A DNA stretch of 64,000 nt from Labia minor (lineage: Eukaryota; Arthropoda; Insecta; Dermaptera; Spongiphoridae), in the NCBI GenBank assembly GCA_963082975.1, contig OY720344.1:93253228-93317227 (forward strand), in the 5' to 3' direction. A model generated the notes under the pieces. The model was not told where the DNA came from, did not search any database, and saw nothing but the letters and a program-made list of their open reading frames with translations. Below, in pieces: positions 45,716 to 59,178 of the stretch. Positions within the stretch are counted from its first letter, which is position 1. Each line of letters begins with the position of its first letter. The position numbers were made by a program, and so were the translations under genes.

Positions 45716-48216
45716 TTTATAAATTTTCAATATTTTAATCTTTCATAAAGTTTAGATATTATTATATTACTCAACAAGATTTAAAAATTGGATTTCATTT
45801 TAAATTATCATTTTAAATTCTAGTTAAATCCAATTTAAAAATATTTTAAAATAAATTTGTAATGTTAATTTTTCCCCGTTATTTAAACGATAACTCAAAA
45901 AAAAAAAAAAACATAATCAAGGATGAATTTGTTACATAAATTTGGTAGTTAAGTTAATCCTTATATATATATATATACTTATATTAAAATTACATCTATT
46001 TAGATTACAAATTGGAGATTAGTTATCTTTTAATGATACAGCTAATTAGCTTAACAGGTTAATTACTATCCTTGTGTGGGTGTATCTGTTTGTGGGGCTT
46101 ATTAAATTTTCGGTATCCCTGTCAATGTTGTTAATGCAATCAATTGCTAGATATTGAATCAATAACCCAGCAATTTCATTTTAATGACACCTTCAGAGAT
46201 TTTATTCATAATTAATTTTATTTTTTTTATTATTAACAACATATTTAGTAATTTAATAATAAAAAAATACTTTATTATTCTCATTGATACATTATTTATG
46301 TTATTTCAACCATTAATTAAAAATGTTTCCAAATATTATAAATTATATCAAAGTCTGAGGTGATAATTGGTTTCAATATTTTTAAATCGATATAATTTGC
46401 AAAATCGTAGTTATTAATAAAATGACAGACAAAAGAGAAAGTTTAATAAAAACATATAATTATTATTTTAAATAAACTATATAAAATTATGAACAAACTA
46501 TTAGGGATTAAAACTATTGGATGTTGTAAATTTGTTTTTTAATGATAAAGAATCAGAATAATAAAAATATACACTACTAAGTATATGCCTTCTCTAAGGA
46601 ACTTTTTTCTCTTTCCACTTTCTTTTTGTTTTTTACGGACAATTCTCAAAGGATGCCTTTTCGTTTTAACGTCTTTCAGTTTTTTCTTAGTTTATCTTTT
46701 TTTATTCTATAAAATCTAAGCCAATTTGTATGCATTACAATTTCTGGCGCCGACTGGCGGTGAACGTTAAAACTACAACAAAAGGAAGCGACTTCAAAAT
46801 GATGATGACTTGTTTCGCATCTGTTTACATCCTCACTGGCCGTCTCTCTTATCTACCATCCTTGTTAAGAAAGATATTCTTTCGCTGACTTGCTTTCTAT
46901 ATAAAATATATCTTTTGGTGTCCTAATTTTAAATAGAAAACCTTAATTTAAACAACACAACAACAAACTCTGATAACTAAGAAGAATAAGAGTGCGTTTG
47001 TTTAAAATACCAACCATTAAGAAAATATCTGACATGAATTTTTAATTTTTTTATAATTTACTTGGTTATTTATATAGGATACTTAATAAAGAAAAAGAGA
47101 GAAAGAAAGATTTTAATCAAAAATTTATATTTAATAATTAATTTTGAAGTATAATAGTTTCAGCTCATTTTAACAGACATAAAAAAAATGAAAAAAAATT
47201 ATTTAATTTTTTCTTGAGTGTTGTTTAATTATATTCTAAGAAATTGTGTAAAATATTTACAAAATTAATTTTTTAAGCTTTTATTGAGATTACTTTTTTA
47301 GCTCTAAGTTAAAGACAAATATAATTAAGTATATATATACTGGGATAATTTTTTATAATTTAGAAAATTATATACTTTGCACATCTAGAATATAAAGAAT
47401 CCTTATTCTATTAGTTTACTCAAAATCATCATTTTGACCTAATTTCTCTCTAAATGAATTTGATGAAAATTATTTTTGTTACATTTATCATTGAATTTTA
47501 TAAAATAACCTTAGTTTAAATAAGATTTAAATTTCTATTAAGAATATTTAAAACATTATTAATTATAATATTGATTAGATTTGATTTATTGATCTATAAA
47601 TAAAATATTGGTGCAATTATTCAGAAAAAAAATTTCTGGTTCATGACTTGGAACACTGCTTTACAAATTCCCAAAAATTTTAATTTAATTTTGATATTTA
47701 AAATTATGTATTAATTAATTCATTTTGAGTATATATTCTTAAAATCAAATCAAATCATTTTGTTCTTTTCAAAATGTGAAAAAAAGATTTGAAAAAGATA
47801 AAAAAATATTTATAAGATCACATGATTGTAATATTATAAAAACTTTTTTTGATAAAGAAAATGTAAATAAAATATTTATTTTTTTATTTAATTTATAGTA
47901 ATTAATTTAATTATGTCAAAACTTAAAATTATAGGACTATAATTTTAAGATTGCCAGTAGAATTAGATATTAAAATAAAACTATATGAACCTGAGTAATA
48001 ATAATGTAAAAAACTTTCGATGGTCTTCTGACCCTGTTAAAGACAATTAAATTCAAACTTGTATTAGTCTGAAATGAATTATCAACTCATTCGTTGTTAT
48101 TTTATAATTAATTTTTATCTAGTATTTAATTTAATTTATCGATTTTCTTTAATATTACTTTAAAATTTGTAGAGTATAGAGGAATGCTCGGGAATGTATT
48201 TAAAGTTTAGAGTAAC
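45716..48216. other. AT-rich spacer
   Basis: No gene recognised. At 46742-46760 TGGCGCCGACTGGCGG resembles an LTR-element primer binding site but has no LTR or gag/pol around it. Confidence 0.35.
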
Positions 48217-48506
48217 CAGGGTTTTTCAATCTTTCAGTTTTGAAGCCCAGTTTTGAATTATAATTTTCATCGCGCTCCTCGCTTTCAATAAAATGAATAT
48301 TGTGACAAAAAAGTTTCCGGAATTTTGTTTGATGTGACTCTATCCACTTTCCAAAACTAAAATTGCCGTTTCCCTTAATTTTTTCATTGGTCTTTTCCAC
48401 CAGTTCATTTTTTTTCACCGTCGTTTTGCCATAACCGAACTTTCCTTCAGTTTTCAGCAAATTTCACACACTTTATTGTACGATACCATAAGTTTTGTGT
48501 CAGGTG
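48200..48506 (-). repeat. unassigned repeat relic with CAGGGTTT end
   Basis: CAGGGTTTTTCAATCTTTC at 48217 resembles a hAT terminus. The minus-strand frame over 48200-48460 is open for 86 codons (FGKWIESHQTKFRKLF...) but I recognise no domain. No opposite end was found. Confidence 0.3.
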
Positions 48507-49257
48507 CAGTGGCGTACCTAGAACTTTTGCCGCCCGAGGCGATCTCCAGTTTGCCGCCCTTTTTATTATAAGTCAATCAAATAGTGGTATTTATAAATTA
48601 ATGAAAATAAATAAATTATTAAGTTATTTAATCAATATTAAATAATACACAGAGTAAATTTTTTTACATATATTTGTATGCACTTGTAAACATATTAATA
48701 TAATATTTACTCTTCTAGCTTTCATACTAGAAAAATCGTGTATAATGCTCTCAAAATTTATATTTATATTTTTTCCGCCGGCCCTGCTTTTCAAAAGAAA
48801 AATCGATGATTTAAAAAAATATTGGTATATTACTTCAAAGTAATCATATAAACTTTTCAAAAGAAATAACATTTATAAACTGATATCAAAAAATTTTAGT
48901 TAGGAAAAATTGCTGAACAAAATCGTAAAGATGCGTTTACGAATTCAACGAATTTTAATGAATACAATAAAATAAAATTATTATCCTGTTCTTGGAATTA
49001 GAATTCAAAATTTACACTAAAATGCATTTATATACACCGAGGAATAATATTCGAAATCATATAGTTAATCATAATTTATATAAATCAAATAGTAAACTTA
49101 TAATAATCATAATAATCATTTATTATTCAAGAAAGAAAAAAAATAAATATGAAATGGTTGCTTTTTACAACTATAACTAAATATAAAAAATGCCGCCCCA
49201 AGATAAGTGCCGCCCGGTGCGGACCGCACCCACCGCACCCCCCTAGGTACGCCACTG
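48507..49257. mobile_element. hAT-type non-autonomous element (751 bp)
   Basis: Termini CAGTGGCGTACCTAG and its exact inverse CTAGGTACGCCACTG. Flanks GTCAGGTG (48499-48506) and GCCAGGTG (49258-49265) match at 7 of 8 positions. Subterminal GCCGCCC repeats are present on both sides (CCGCCCGAGG left, GCCGCCCGGTGCGG right). The AT-rich interior has no transposase. Confidence 0.8.
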
Positions 49258-49269
49258 GCCAGGTGGGTA

Positions 49270-49365
49270 CCACACTCAGGCGGCGGATCTCTATGAGGAA
49301 GGAATTTCGACGCTCATCGCTATGATAAATGTCTCGACTTTTTTGGCGATTATGTAGAAAAATAG
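49270..49365 (+). pseudogene. mariner/Tc1 transposase C-terminal relic
   Basis: With one frameshift the plus strand reads ADLYEEGISTLI then RYDKCLDFFGDYVEK and a TAG stop, matching the typical mariner ending (Y-x-x-G-I-x-x-L ... W/Y-D-K-C-I ... G-D-Y-V-E-K). The hAT element at 48507 is inserted just upstream. Confidence 0.6.
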
Positions 49366-49550
49366 TATTTATATAGTATTTGTATGTTTCTCTTTCAAAT
49401 GTGTATATAATAAAAAACATTTATCTGTACTAGTTTTGTCTTAATTCCAAAACGTAACCTACTTTGTGAATTGCCCTTATTTAGCATTATGTCAGATATT
49501 AAACATAAAAACATTTGATTTATTTACTATTAATTTTGAAAATATTTTTA

Positions 49551-50193
49551 AATAAGTTGACCTGTGGCCAGGTCCGAACCGACCGACGGTTTGAAATAAA
49601 TTAATTTCCAGCTACAGAAACAATTTCAAATAATTTTAATATATCTATTAATTCAATAAAAAACAGATATGGGTATAACATAAATATTTTTAATTTTATT
49701 TTATTTATAATATATATGTAAGACCAGGCTGTGACGTCATGCATGGCTGGATGACGTCATATAATTTTAAATCAAGAAAAAACTAATAAATATGATTTTT
49801 TTCGAGGATAAAACCAATACAAAATGCATGATTCGTGGTGATATATAAAAAAATCTCCTTTGGTGTGAAAATAACCCTTTCCTTCCTATCGTCGATCGCT
49901 AATACTACCACTTCCGGTTTCCGGAATTGCACCAAAAGTTGATCAATTCATCCCACTGATGCATTAAGTAAATATACCAAATTTCATCAAAATCGGTTGA
50001 GCCGTTCAGGCTGTACACATCTATACGGACGGACAGACGGACAGACGGACGGACGGACAGACGGACAGACATCATGCTAAAAATACTTTTTTCTGTTTAG
50101 AAAATGCATGATTCGTGGAGATATGTAAAAATCTCCACATGTGAAATTTGGTGTGAAAACAATACCTCCCTTACTATCGTCGGTCGGTAAAAA
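49551..50193 (-). mobile_element. Helentron-like repeat, copy 7 (full length)
   Basis: Complete inverted copy with exact ATIR pair, hairpin, expanded GGAC/AGAC microsatellite and both TGACGTCA sites. No obvious target duplication at the edges, as expected for this class. Confidence 0.66.
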
Positions 50194-51618
50194 ACAATAA
50201 TAAATAATTTTTAGAATAGCATATTTAATAATAATGATATATAATATTTTATGAAACAAATAATTAACAAACTTGAAAAAATAACAAATATGTATACATA
50301 AAATAATTTTTATTTAATGATGGTTGGTTATAATTGATTCATTTCAATTTATACTTTAATGGAAGAACCTAATACTAATAAAAATAATAACAATACAAAT
50401 TATAAAAAACAAATTATAAAGTTAAAGTACATATACGCATATATGGACATATTGTGCGTTTTTAAACAAATTTACATGTTATTAAAAAAATAAAAATTAA
50501 ACCTCTTCTGAATTTTATATTAATAATGTTACATAAAATTATATTTGTTCAATTATCATGTCAAAGTTTAAAATAAATATGTAAACAGTAATTTCTAAAA
50601 TTGAAAATTTCACACCAATTTGTCGTTATTGAAAATTTCTTTTAATTATAAATAAAAGTTTACTATGAATTTTAACATTTAAAAATAATTTGTAATAACT
50701 TTGTTTTTATTTCAAGAATTAAAAAATACATAAATGTGAGTATCTATTGGGTGTAAGAAGATTTGTGCATATTGAGTATTCTGAATTTTTTAGTATACTG
50801 AGTATTGAGTATATTTTGGGTATATTGAGTGAAAATTGATTAATAATTTCTTAGCAAAGTTTGAATCTTTCAAATCAAAGAAATTTTCTAATGAATTAGA
50901 GAAGTTGTAAATTTTTAAAATTTAAAATTACATTTTCATCAGCAAAGAATATTTAAAGACAATTTATCCCTCCCCCTCCAGCAATTCGATCTTTGCAAAA
51001 TGCCAAAGAATAGAATGAAGATTTATTTTCTTCAAAATAATTAATAAATTCTTTTGTAAATTTGTATACTATCCTTTTATTTATTTTTATATTTTTGTTT
51101 TTATACAATAAAATAAATAACTAAATAAAAAAAAGATTAAATTAAAGATAAATCTATATTGAAGTAATCGTAAAAGAGAGCAAAGTGTTTTCAAATTCGT
51201 ATTTATGTTGTAGCACTCTTCATGGTCTCGTATTATCAAAGGGAGTCTCAGAACTAACCACAACACCCCACTTGATAACAGCCTATACACAGCATACTCC
51301 TACCATCTCCTTTTCCCTTCCACCTTTTATCTCTCTCTATCTCTTTAATGGATGAATTTTCGTAATGAGGAAGCGAGGTGGATACTTGTAGCTCAACTTT
51401 AGATCAAAGAATTGCCTCGCTATATAATCTTAAGCCCAAACCGAAACTTGCCAAAGAGTGAAATTGAATCATTCAACATCTTTGTTTTTATTGTCAAATT
51501 AAACAAATTCCTATGAACAATGAATATGCATATAATGTATTACATTTATTGATTAAGTCAAATAATCAAAATATGGGATTAAAAAATATATATCTATTCA
51601 TTTAACAGTTTATATATA
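50194..51618. other. AT-rich spacer
   Basis: No gene recognised. 51150-51480 is less AT-rich but has no frame or splice pattern I can support. Confidence 0.35.
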
Positions 51619-52039
51619 TCTTATCTTATTATGCTAGCTAAAATTGTATATATCTATCTATCTATATATATTGGTTCTCAAAAACCGCTCTAACGATTTT
51701 TTTCAAATTCACACTAGATATAGTATTTATAAAGAAAAATTAAGTTTTATTGATGATATCTCTTGAAACATTCAGCTTCATTATTAATTTCTTAATTGAA
51801 AATTATATATGGAAAACGTCAAAATTGGCCTCCATTTTTATTTGTATTAATATTTTTTTTTATTTAAAATATTTTAAAATTTATTATTTAATTTCGAAAT
51901 AAAATTAAAAATATTTATTTTTAATAAAATATATATAGATATTTATTAATCTCTCTCAAAAAAAAAAAAATAAAATAAAAAACATCAAATCTGCCTGCTA
52001 AGACAGTAAAAAAATGACAATTTTTTTATCTAAATATAT

Positions 52040-52100
52040 TAGTCCAGATGGTAAAGTGATGTTTTAACGAGTGGATTTCGTCGGTTCGAAACTCTCCGGG
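52040..52100 (+). repeat. tRNA-like SINE head inside Helitron-like element
   Basis: TAGTCCAGATGG (A-box-like) and GGTTCGAAACT (B-box-like, 52083) are about 43 bp apart, as in tRNA-derived SINEs. It is duplicated at 57074-57134 with the host element. It does not fold as a complete tRNA. Confidence 0.4.
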
Positions 52101-53208
52101 TGAATCGTTATTTAAAAATGAAAATGAAAATAATGAATTTGTTATTTTTTTTCTTTTTATCTATTGTTTACATTTTAATAAATTACTATTTTATATTTAT
52201 TTATTCATTGTTCTTTTATTAAATTTAATATTTATTAATATTATTTATTATTAATTTATATATTGATGACATCACAAATGACATTTATATTGAAATTTGA
52301 CTCCCGCCTTTTTTTAAAGAATATTGTATTAATATTTTTTTTATATTTAAAATATTTTAAAATTTTTTATTTAATTTCGAAATAAAATTAAAAATATATA
52401 TTTTTTTTATATTTAAAATATTTTAAAATTTTTTATTTAATTTCGAAATAAAATTAAAAATATATATTTTAATAATATTTTATAATTATAAATTACGATA
52501 TATATTTATCAATAATAATGAATTTTTTTTTTTTAACTTAATTACAGAGCCGAGGCTCGGGGTCCCGGTATGATCTTAATATATTGTGAGAATTAGATAA
52601 ATAATGTAGAGAGAAAAAAATATTTAAAAATAGATATTTATTTAAATGAAATAAAATTATTTAATTTACAGAATGAAAATGTCTATAATAATGTCTAAAC
52701 ATTTTTTCTTTATAATTTTACATTATAATAATACTAATTACAGTAGTTATAATATATGGGGAATTTTCAACTTTGACTGCCGATTTGACCATGTTCCCAA
52801 ACGAATTTTAAAAAAACCAAGACCACTTTACATTTACACATTTTAAGCTCTAATCGAATCCAAAATCAAAATTTAAAAAATCGAAAAACAAACTCACAGA
52901 TATATAGATTTTATAAATGAACATTTATACAATTTATTTTAATTAATTTGAAACATTTTAGGAAACAAATTTTGAATGGGTCATTTTTAGAAATCCCATT
53001 TAACAATTATAATAAATAATTAAAAAATTGTAAAATTTTTAAAGTATATAAAAATAAATTGTATAAATTGGTTAAAGGGTCGAGTGATAGTTCGGTGTCC
53101 CAGGTATATATTTTATATTAACACGCCTACTTTTCTGTATAATAAAGATATAAAGAATCATATTTTAATTTTTATATAACCAAGAAATCATTTTTTCACT
53201 TAAAATAT

Positions 53209-53318
53209 AGTTGTAAAGCCCAAATCTCCGATCCATATAACATCATCGACTGGGCCGCTACCAAAAGGAGTCTTCTCTTGCTCTGACTAGGGCCACCGGT
53301 ATTTGCCATTAGTCTCGA
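53209..53318 (-). pseudogene. captured LINE ORF2 fragment in Helitron-like element, copy 1
   Basis: Minus strand reads RLMANTGGPSQSKRRLLLVA then AQSMMLYGSEIWALQL, the conserved segment after the RT of R1/Jockey-type LINEs (N-x-G-G-P ... R-R-L-L ... S-x-x-L-Y-G-x-E-x-W). A short isolated piece, probably captured by or inserted in the element. Confidence 0.7.
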
Positions 53319-54089
53319 AAAAATAATATTAAATTTTATATAAATTTATAAATTAGAATATTTGAATTTGTTTAAATTTTAACACATGTAATCAATCATA
53401 TGCATAAAGAATAGAAAATTTTGAAAATCAACTTGGTATTAAATTCAGAAAAAAAAAATACTCATATATAGAATATATAGACTATTCGAATATAATTGAA
53501 ACTCTTTCTCTCCCTCTATTTTAAATTTAAAAAAACGGAGTGTTAAGAAATTAAGATTCCTTATACAACATGGATGGTTAAATGAATTGGGCTCCCTACC
53601 TCCCTGAGAAATTCCCATTAAAAATGTTTATAATATTTTAGTTTATTAAATCAAACTATTATTTTTTTATTTCAATATTTTTAATGTTAATACAATAATT
53701 TTTATTTTATAATCTATAAAATAATTTAATTATTTTTAAAAACAACGGTCTTCAATTACAATTTTTTTACTCTCTACTGACTGTTCATTTCATAACTGAA
53801 AATAGTGTCGAATAGAAATAGACGATATTACTTGGATTAATCTTATTATGCTAGCTAAAATTGTTTGTTTGTATTATTGAGGACCCCAGTTCAATTCATT
53901 TTAATCAGATTGATGCAATGATGCAACATTTAATCATTGTAATAAATAATTAATTGTAGATTAATATTTTTTAAAGGGTCGAGCGACAGATCGGTGTCCC
54001 AGGTATTAATATTACCAGCCAAACCCAATAATAATGAATCATTTTTTTTAACTTAAGTACCGAGCCGAGGCTCGGGGTCCCGGTACTAT

Positions 54090-55369
54090 ATATTATAAAT
54101 TATAGTAGTTACTAAAAGATAAAAACCACTCTAGAGCAATAGTTACTAAATGTTAGCCTGTGAAATTTTTTTTTTGGTCTGCCGTCAACTGTAATAATTT
54201 TTTCATAAACAATTATTCTATAATTTTATTCCTTTTAATGGGTGAGTTTTACATTAATTAATTAAAATTCCTGATTATAAATATATGTATAAATATATTT
54301 AACTTATTTAAATTTATAGTGGAGTTCCTCCAAAGTTAAAATTACACATTTAGTGCACCTTGAAGATCTCAAAATTGGCGACCGCAGGACTAGAGGTCAT
54401 ATATAGTATTGTATTAAGAAAATAAGCCGCAACAGGTCTTCATCAAAGACTTAACCTTGTTATAAAGCTTATTTACAAGAAGTGAAATCAAATAGTTTGA
54501 GATTTTTTAAATAGATAGCTTTCACTTACCTATTAGTGATTTAATTTTAAAAGTAAATTTAAAAACGTATATCTGTTACATCAATTTAAATCGTAATATA
54601 TATTATTAGCCATATTTATTCTATAAATAATTTAATTAAATTTAATTAGAGTAGAAATTAAGTAGATAGTATTATGATAAATAATGTTTCTTTCATAAAT
54701 CAAGAATTTGTATTTAAACCATCATTGTTAATTATAATAATCTAGACAACAATCGTTTTTAAATGAAGATTTCTTTACAAACTATGTATGCTTTAAGTAC
54801 TTTATGCTTCATCTTTAAGAAAAATATATTCATTCCAACTAAAACTCCAGTTTTCAAAATTGGGGTTAAATATTTTTGGAGTTAGAACATAAAACAATAA
54901 AATGCTTGAGAATCTAAGTATGTCTAAAATTAAACATGGTTAAATCATATTTTCGTTAATTAAATTTCATTCATATATTCCAGGAAGATTATATTATTTT
55001 AAATATTATCATTGCAATTGTGGTTTTATTTTAAAATGTTTAAATTTATATATACATAAATATTAATTATTATGCTTGAACATACTAAAATTTATTAAAT
55101 ATAAATATAATAATATATAAGAAAATCTATAATATAATATTTTTATAAATATAATGAATTATTTGTAGTATTTAAATAGAAATTAATGAATTATGAAATT
55201 ACAGCAGTTAACCTATTAACATTCAAAGACAAAGCGAAAGTAAATTAATAATACATTTTTTTTAAATGAAAATGCAATAATCTTAGTTGTAGGTTTCATT
55301 CAAATCTCAATTGTATTGTAATTCACTGTTATAATTTCTTCATTTTGTATTTTATCTCACCCTTCATTT
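54090..55369. other. AT-rich spacer between Helitron-like copies
   Basis: No gene or terminus recognised. Confidence 0.4.
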
Positions 55370-55760
55370 TGTTGTTCTTTTTTAAAATAAGATCAAATAA
55401 CCGTGGAGAGCCGTTCAGATGAATTTTCAAGCTTATTTTGCTGAGTAGATTCGCAGAAAGACAAGAAACGAGTACGCCTTTGTTCCCGCTGTTCAACTCG
55501 GCCATGTAAAAGATAATTAATTGAAGCCGGAGGCCGCCGACAACCCGGAGGTTTTTTCTCTTCCACCATCCCATCAGCACTACACCACCTAAATAAGCTC
55601 TCCCTCCCTCCTTCCAACAATCCCATATATATATATATATACGTTTTGAATTACAGTCGCCCCAGTAAATCTCCATCTCCTCCTTCAAACTTCACTTGAC
55701 TTGGAGACTCCCTTCTTTTTCTTTCGCTCTTTTTACTTCTCCCTTCTGCAGTCTGATTGT
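55370..55760. other. GC-richer island, possible exon(s)
   Basis: Several overlapping frames are open on both strands. On the plus strand, an acceptor-like TTTTCAAG at 55422-55429, an open stretch (LILLSRFAERQETSTPLFPL...) and a donor-like GTAAAAG at about 55507 could delimit an exon. On the minus strand a 77-codon ATG frame overlaps. No family is recognised and neither model can be completed. Confidence 0.25.
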
Positions 55761-56652
55761 GTTTGTTCTATAGAACAATGTCAAAAATAAAATAGAAAAA
55801 AAACGGAAAAAGTTTAATTAATATTCATGTGAGAGGAATTTCTAAGATAAAAAGAGAAAATATTTGATCTTGAGATGATGCCAAGGGCCACAAAAGGGCT
55901 GACTGATAGAATAGAAGTTTATAACATTTGAAAAAGTTTGATTGGGTGAAATTGTTAGTGTGTGGGGGGGGGATTTTTTCATCAGTAAATAGAAGTAGTA
56001 AATTTATTGAAAGTTTCATTAGGTCTACCATAAAAGAAGGGTATTAATACCCTGAAGGCCTTTCCATCACAATCACACCAAACCGTTATTCAATAGAACT
56101 GTCAAAATAAAAACTTCGTTTAAAATGAAAACTGTAAAATTTTTAAAGCTTTAATTAAAAAGATATTCATTGGGGTATAATAATCCTCCTCCATGAAAGT
56201 TGAAGATTTTATTATTAGCATCATAATATAAATTAATTAGCTAATTCCAAAACACTACTTTTATTTACCAAAACCAATAATAAATATCAAAAAATATAAT
56301 CTTTATGGATGCCATATGGAAGAAATTATGATAATGTTTTACTACATTTATATTATGATAACTACAAACAAACAAATTTTAATTTCCCAATAAATTTAAT
56401 AATAAATAATTATAATAGACCATAAATAATTAAATCTTTCGTTTTAACATTAATCAATTTCAATAATAATATGTAAATCATTTGAATAAATTTGAATATT
56501 TTTTTTTATTATTGAATGAAACATAAATGAAATTAGTTTCAATTTTTTATTAAATAGGCATTGTTTTTCTTATTATTGACGCCATTTTGCCAACCAAGAC
56601 ATTTATTTAAAATTTGATAATTTTTTTTTAATTAGTATTTTTTTTATTTATA
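55761..56652. other. AT-rich spacer
   Basis: No gene recognised. A G-run sits near 55965-55972. Confidence 0.4.
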
Positions 56653-59123
56653 TCTTATCTTATTATGCTAGCTAAAATTGTATATATCTATCTATCTATA
56701 TATATTGGTTCTCAAAAACCGCTCTAACGATTTTTTTCAAATTCACACTAGATATAGTATTTATAAAGAAAAATTAAGTTTTATTGATGATATCTCTTGA
56801 AACATTCAGCTTCATTATTAATTTCTTAATTGAAAATTATATATGGAAAACGTCAAAATTGGCCTCCATTTTTATTTGTATTAATATTTTTTTTTATTTA
56901 AAATATTTTAAAATTTATTATTTAATTTCGAAATAAAATTAAAAATATTTATTTTTAATAAAATATATATAGATATTTATTAATCTCTCTCAAAAAAAAA
57001 AAAATAAAATAAAAAACATCAAATCTGCCTGCTAAGACAGTAAAAAAATGACAATTTTTTTATCTAAATATATTAGTCCAGATGGTAAAGTGATGTTTTA
57101 ACGAGTGGATTTCGTCGGTTCGAAACTCTCCGGGTGAATCGTTATTTAAAAATGAAAATGAAAATAATGAATTTGTTATTTTTTTTCTTTTTATCTATTG
57201 TTTACATTTTAATAAATTACTATTTTATATTTATTTATTCATTGTTCTTTTATTAAATTTAATATTTATTAATATTATTTATTATTAATTTATATATTGA
57301 TGACATCACAAATGACATTTATATTGAAATTTGACTCCCGCCTTTTTTTAAAGAATATTGTATTAATATTTTTTTTATATTTAAAATATTTTAAAATTTT
57401 TTATTTAATTTCGAAATAAAATTAAAAATATATATTTTTTTTATATTTAAAATATTTTAAAATTTTTTATTTAATTTCGAAATAAAATTAAAAATATATA
57501 TTTTAATAATATTTTATAATTATAAATTACGATATATATTTATCAATAATAATGAATTTTTTTTTTTTAACTTAATTACAGAGCCGAGGCTCGGGGTCCC
57601 GGTATGATCTTAATATATTGTGAGAATTAGATAAATAATGTAGAGAGAAAAAAATATTTAAAAATAGATATTTATTTAAATGAAATAAAATTATTTAATT
57701 TACAGAATGAAAATGTCTATAATAATGTCTAAACATTTTTTCTTTATAATTTTACATTATAATAATACTAATTACAGTAGTTATAATATATGGGGAATTT
57801 TCAACTTTGACTGCCGATTTGACCATGTTCCCAAACGAATTTTAAAAAAACCAAGACCACTTTACATTTACACATTTTAAGCTCTAATCGAATCCAAAAT
57901 CAAAATTTAAAAAATCGAAAAACAAACTCACAGATATATAGATTTTATAAATGAACATTTATACAATTTATTTTAATTAATTTGAAACATTTTAGGAAAC
58001 AAATTTTGAATGGGTCATTTTTAGAAATCCCATTTAACAATTATAATAAATAATTAAAAAATTGTAAAATTTTTAAAGTATATAAAAATAAATTGTATAA
58101 ATTGGTTAAAGGGTCGAGTGATAGTTCGGTGTCCCAGGTATATATTTTATATTAACACGCCTACTTTTCTGTATAATAAAGATATAAAGAATCATATTTT
58201 AATTTTTATATAACCAAGAAATCATTTTTTCACTTAAAATATAGTTGTAAAGCCCAAATCTCCGATCCATATAACATCATCGACTGGGCCGCTACCAAAA
58301 GGAGTCTTCTCTTGCTCTGACTAGGGCCACCGGTATTTGCCATTAGTCTCGAAAAAATAATATTAAATTTTATATAAATTTATAAATTAGAATATTTGAA
58401 TTTGTTTAAATTTTAACACATGTAATCAATCATATGCATAAAGAATAGAAAATTTTGAAAATCAACTTGGTATTAAATTCAGAAAAAAAAAATACTCATA
58501 TATAGAATATATAGACTATTCGAATATAATTGAAACTCTTTCTCTCCCTCTATTTTAAATTTAAAAAAACGGAGTGTTAAGAAATTAAGATTCCTTATAC
58601 AACATGGATGGTTAAATGAATTGGGCTCCCTACCTCCCTGAGAAATTCCCATTAAAAATGTTTATAATATTTTAGTTTATTAAATCAAACTATTATTTTT
58701 TTATTTCAATATTTTTAATGTTAATACAATAATTTTTATTTTATAATCTATAAAATAATTTAATTATTTTTAAAAACAACGGTCTTCAATTACAATTTTT
58801 TTACTCTCTACTGACTGTTCATTTCATAACTGAAAATAGTGTCGAATAGAAATAGACGATATTACTTGGATTAATCTTATTATGCTAGCTAAAATTGTTT
58901 GTTTGTATTATTGAGGACCCCAGTTCAATTCATTTTAATCAGATTGATGCAATGATGCAACATTTAATCATTGTAATAAATAATTAATTGTAGATTAATA
59001 TTTTTTAAAGGGTCGAGCGACAGATCGGTGTCCCAGGTATTAATATTACCAGCCAAACCCAATAATAATGAATCATTTTTTTTAACTTAAGTACCGAGCC
59101 GAGGCTCGGGGTCCCGGTACTAG
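56653..59123 (+). mobile_element. Helitron-like element, copy 2 (2.47 kb)
   Basis: Practically identical to copy 1 at a constant 5034-bp offset. Here the 3' end is canonical: hairpin, then CTAG (59120-59123) followed by T. The 5' end is A|TC. It stops 55 bp before hAT copy 2. Identity this high over AT-rich non-coding DNA implies very recent duplication or transposition. Confidence 0.62.
58243..58352 (-). pseudogene. captured LINE ORF2 fragment, copy 2
   Basis: Identical counterpart of 53209-53318 within the second Helitron-like copy. Confidence 0.7.
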
Positions 59124-59170
59124 TTAAATATAAGAATTTAGTTGTGTGGATTCTTGTATCCATAAATGTA

Positions 59171-59178
59171 TCCTACAC
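59171..59178. repeat. 8-bp target duplication of hAT copy 2 (left)
   Basis: TCCTACAC, repeated exactly at 62506-62513. Confidence 0.9.

Larger units (their letters stand above)
51619..54089 (+). mobile_element. Helitron-like element, copy 1 (2.47 kb)
   Basis: Begins A|TCTTATCTTATTATGC and ends with the hairpin CCGAGCCGAGGCTCGG (54060-54075) and CCCGGTACTA. The terminal base is T instead of the expected G of CTAG. Start-like and end-like motifs recur inside (TCTTATTATGCTAGC at about 53844; GAGCCGAGGCTCGGGGTCCC at about 52548), so the element looks composite. It has no Rep/Hel ORF. Copy 2 lies exactly 5034 bp downstream with no net indel. Confidence 0.55.

Noticed and set aside
46742-46760. 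Primer-binding-site-like TGGCGCCGACTGGCGG
   Set aside because: No LTR ends, no duplicated terminal sequence and no gag/pol frames adjacent; a 7-base match is too weak.
52040-52100. Free-standing tRNA gene
   Set aside because: A- and B-box-like motifs are present but no cloverleaf with acceptor and anticodon stems could be drawn; better explained as a SINE head.
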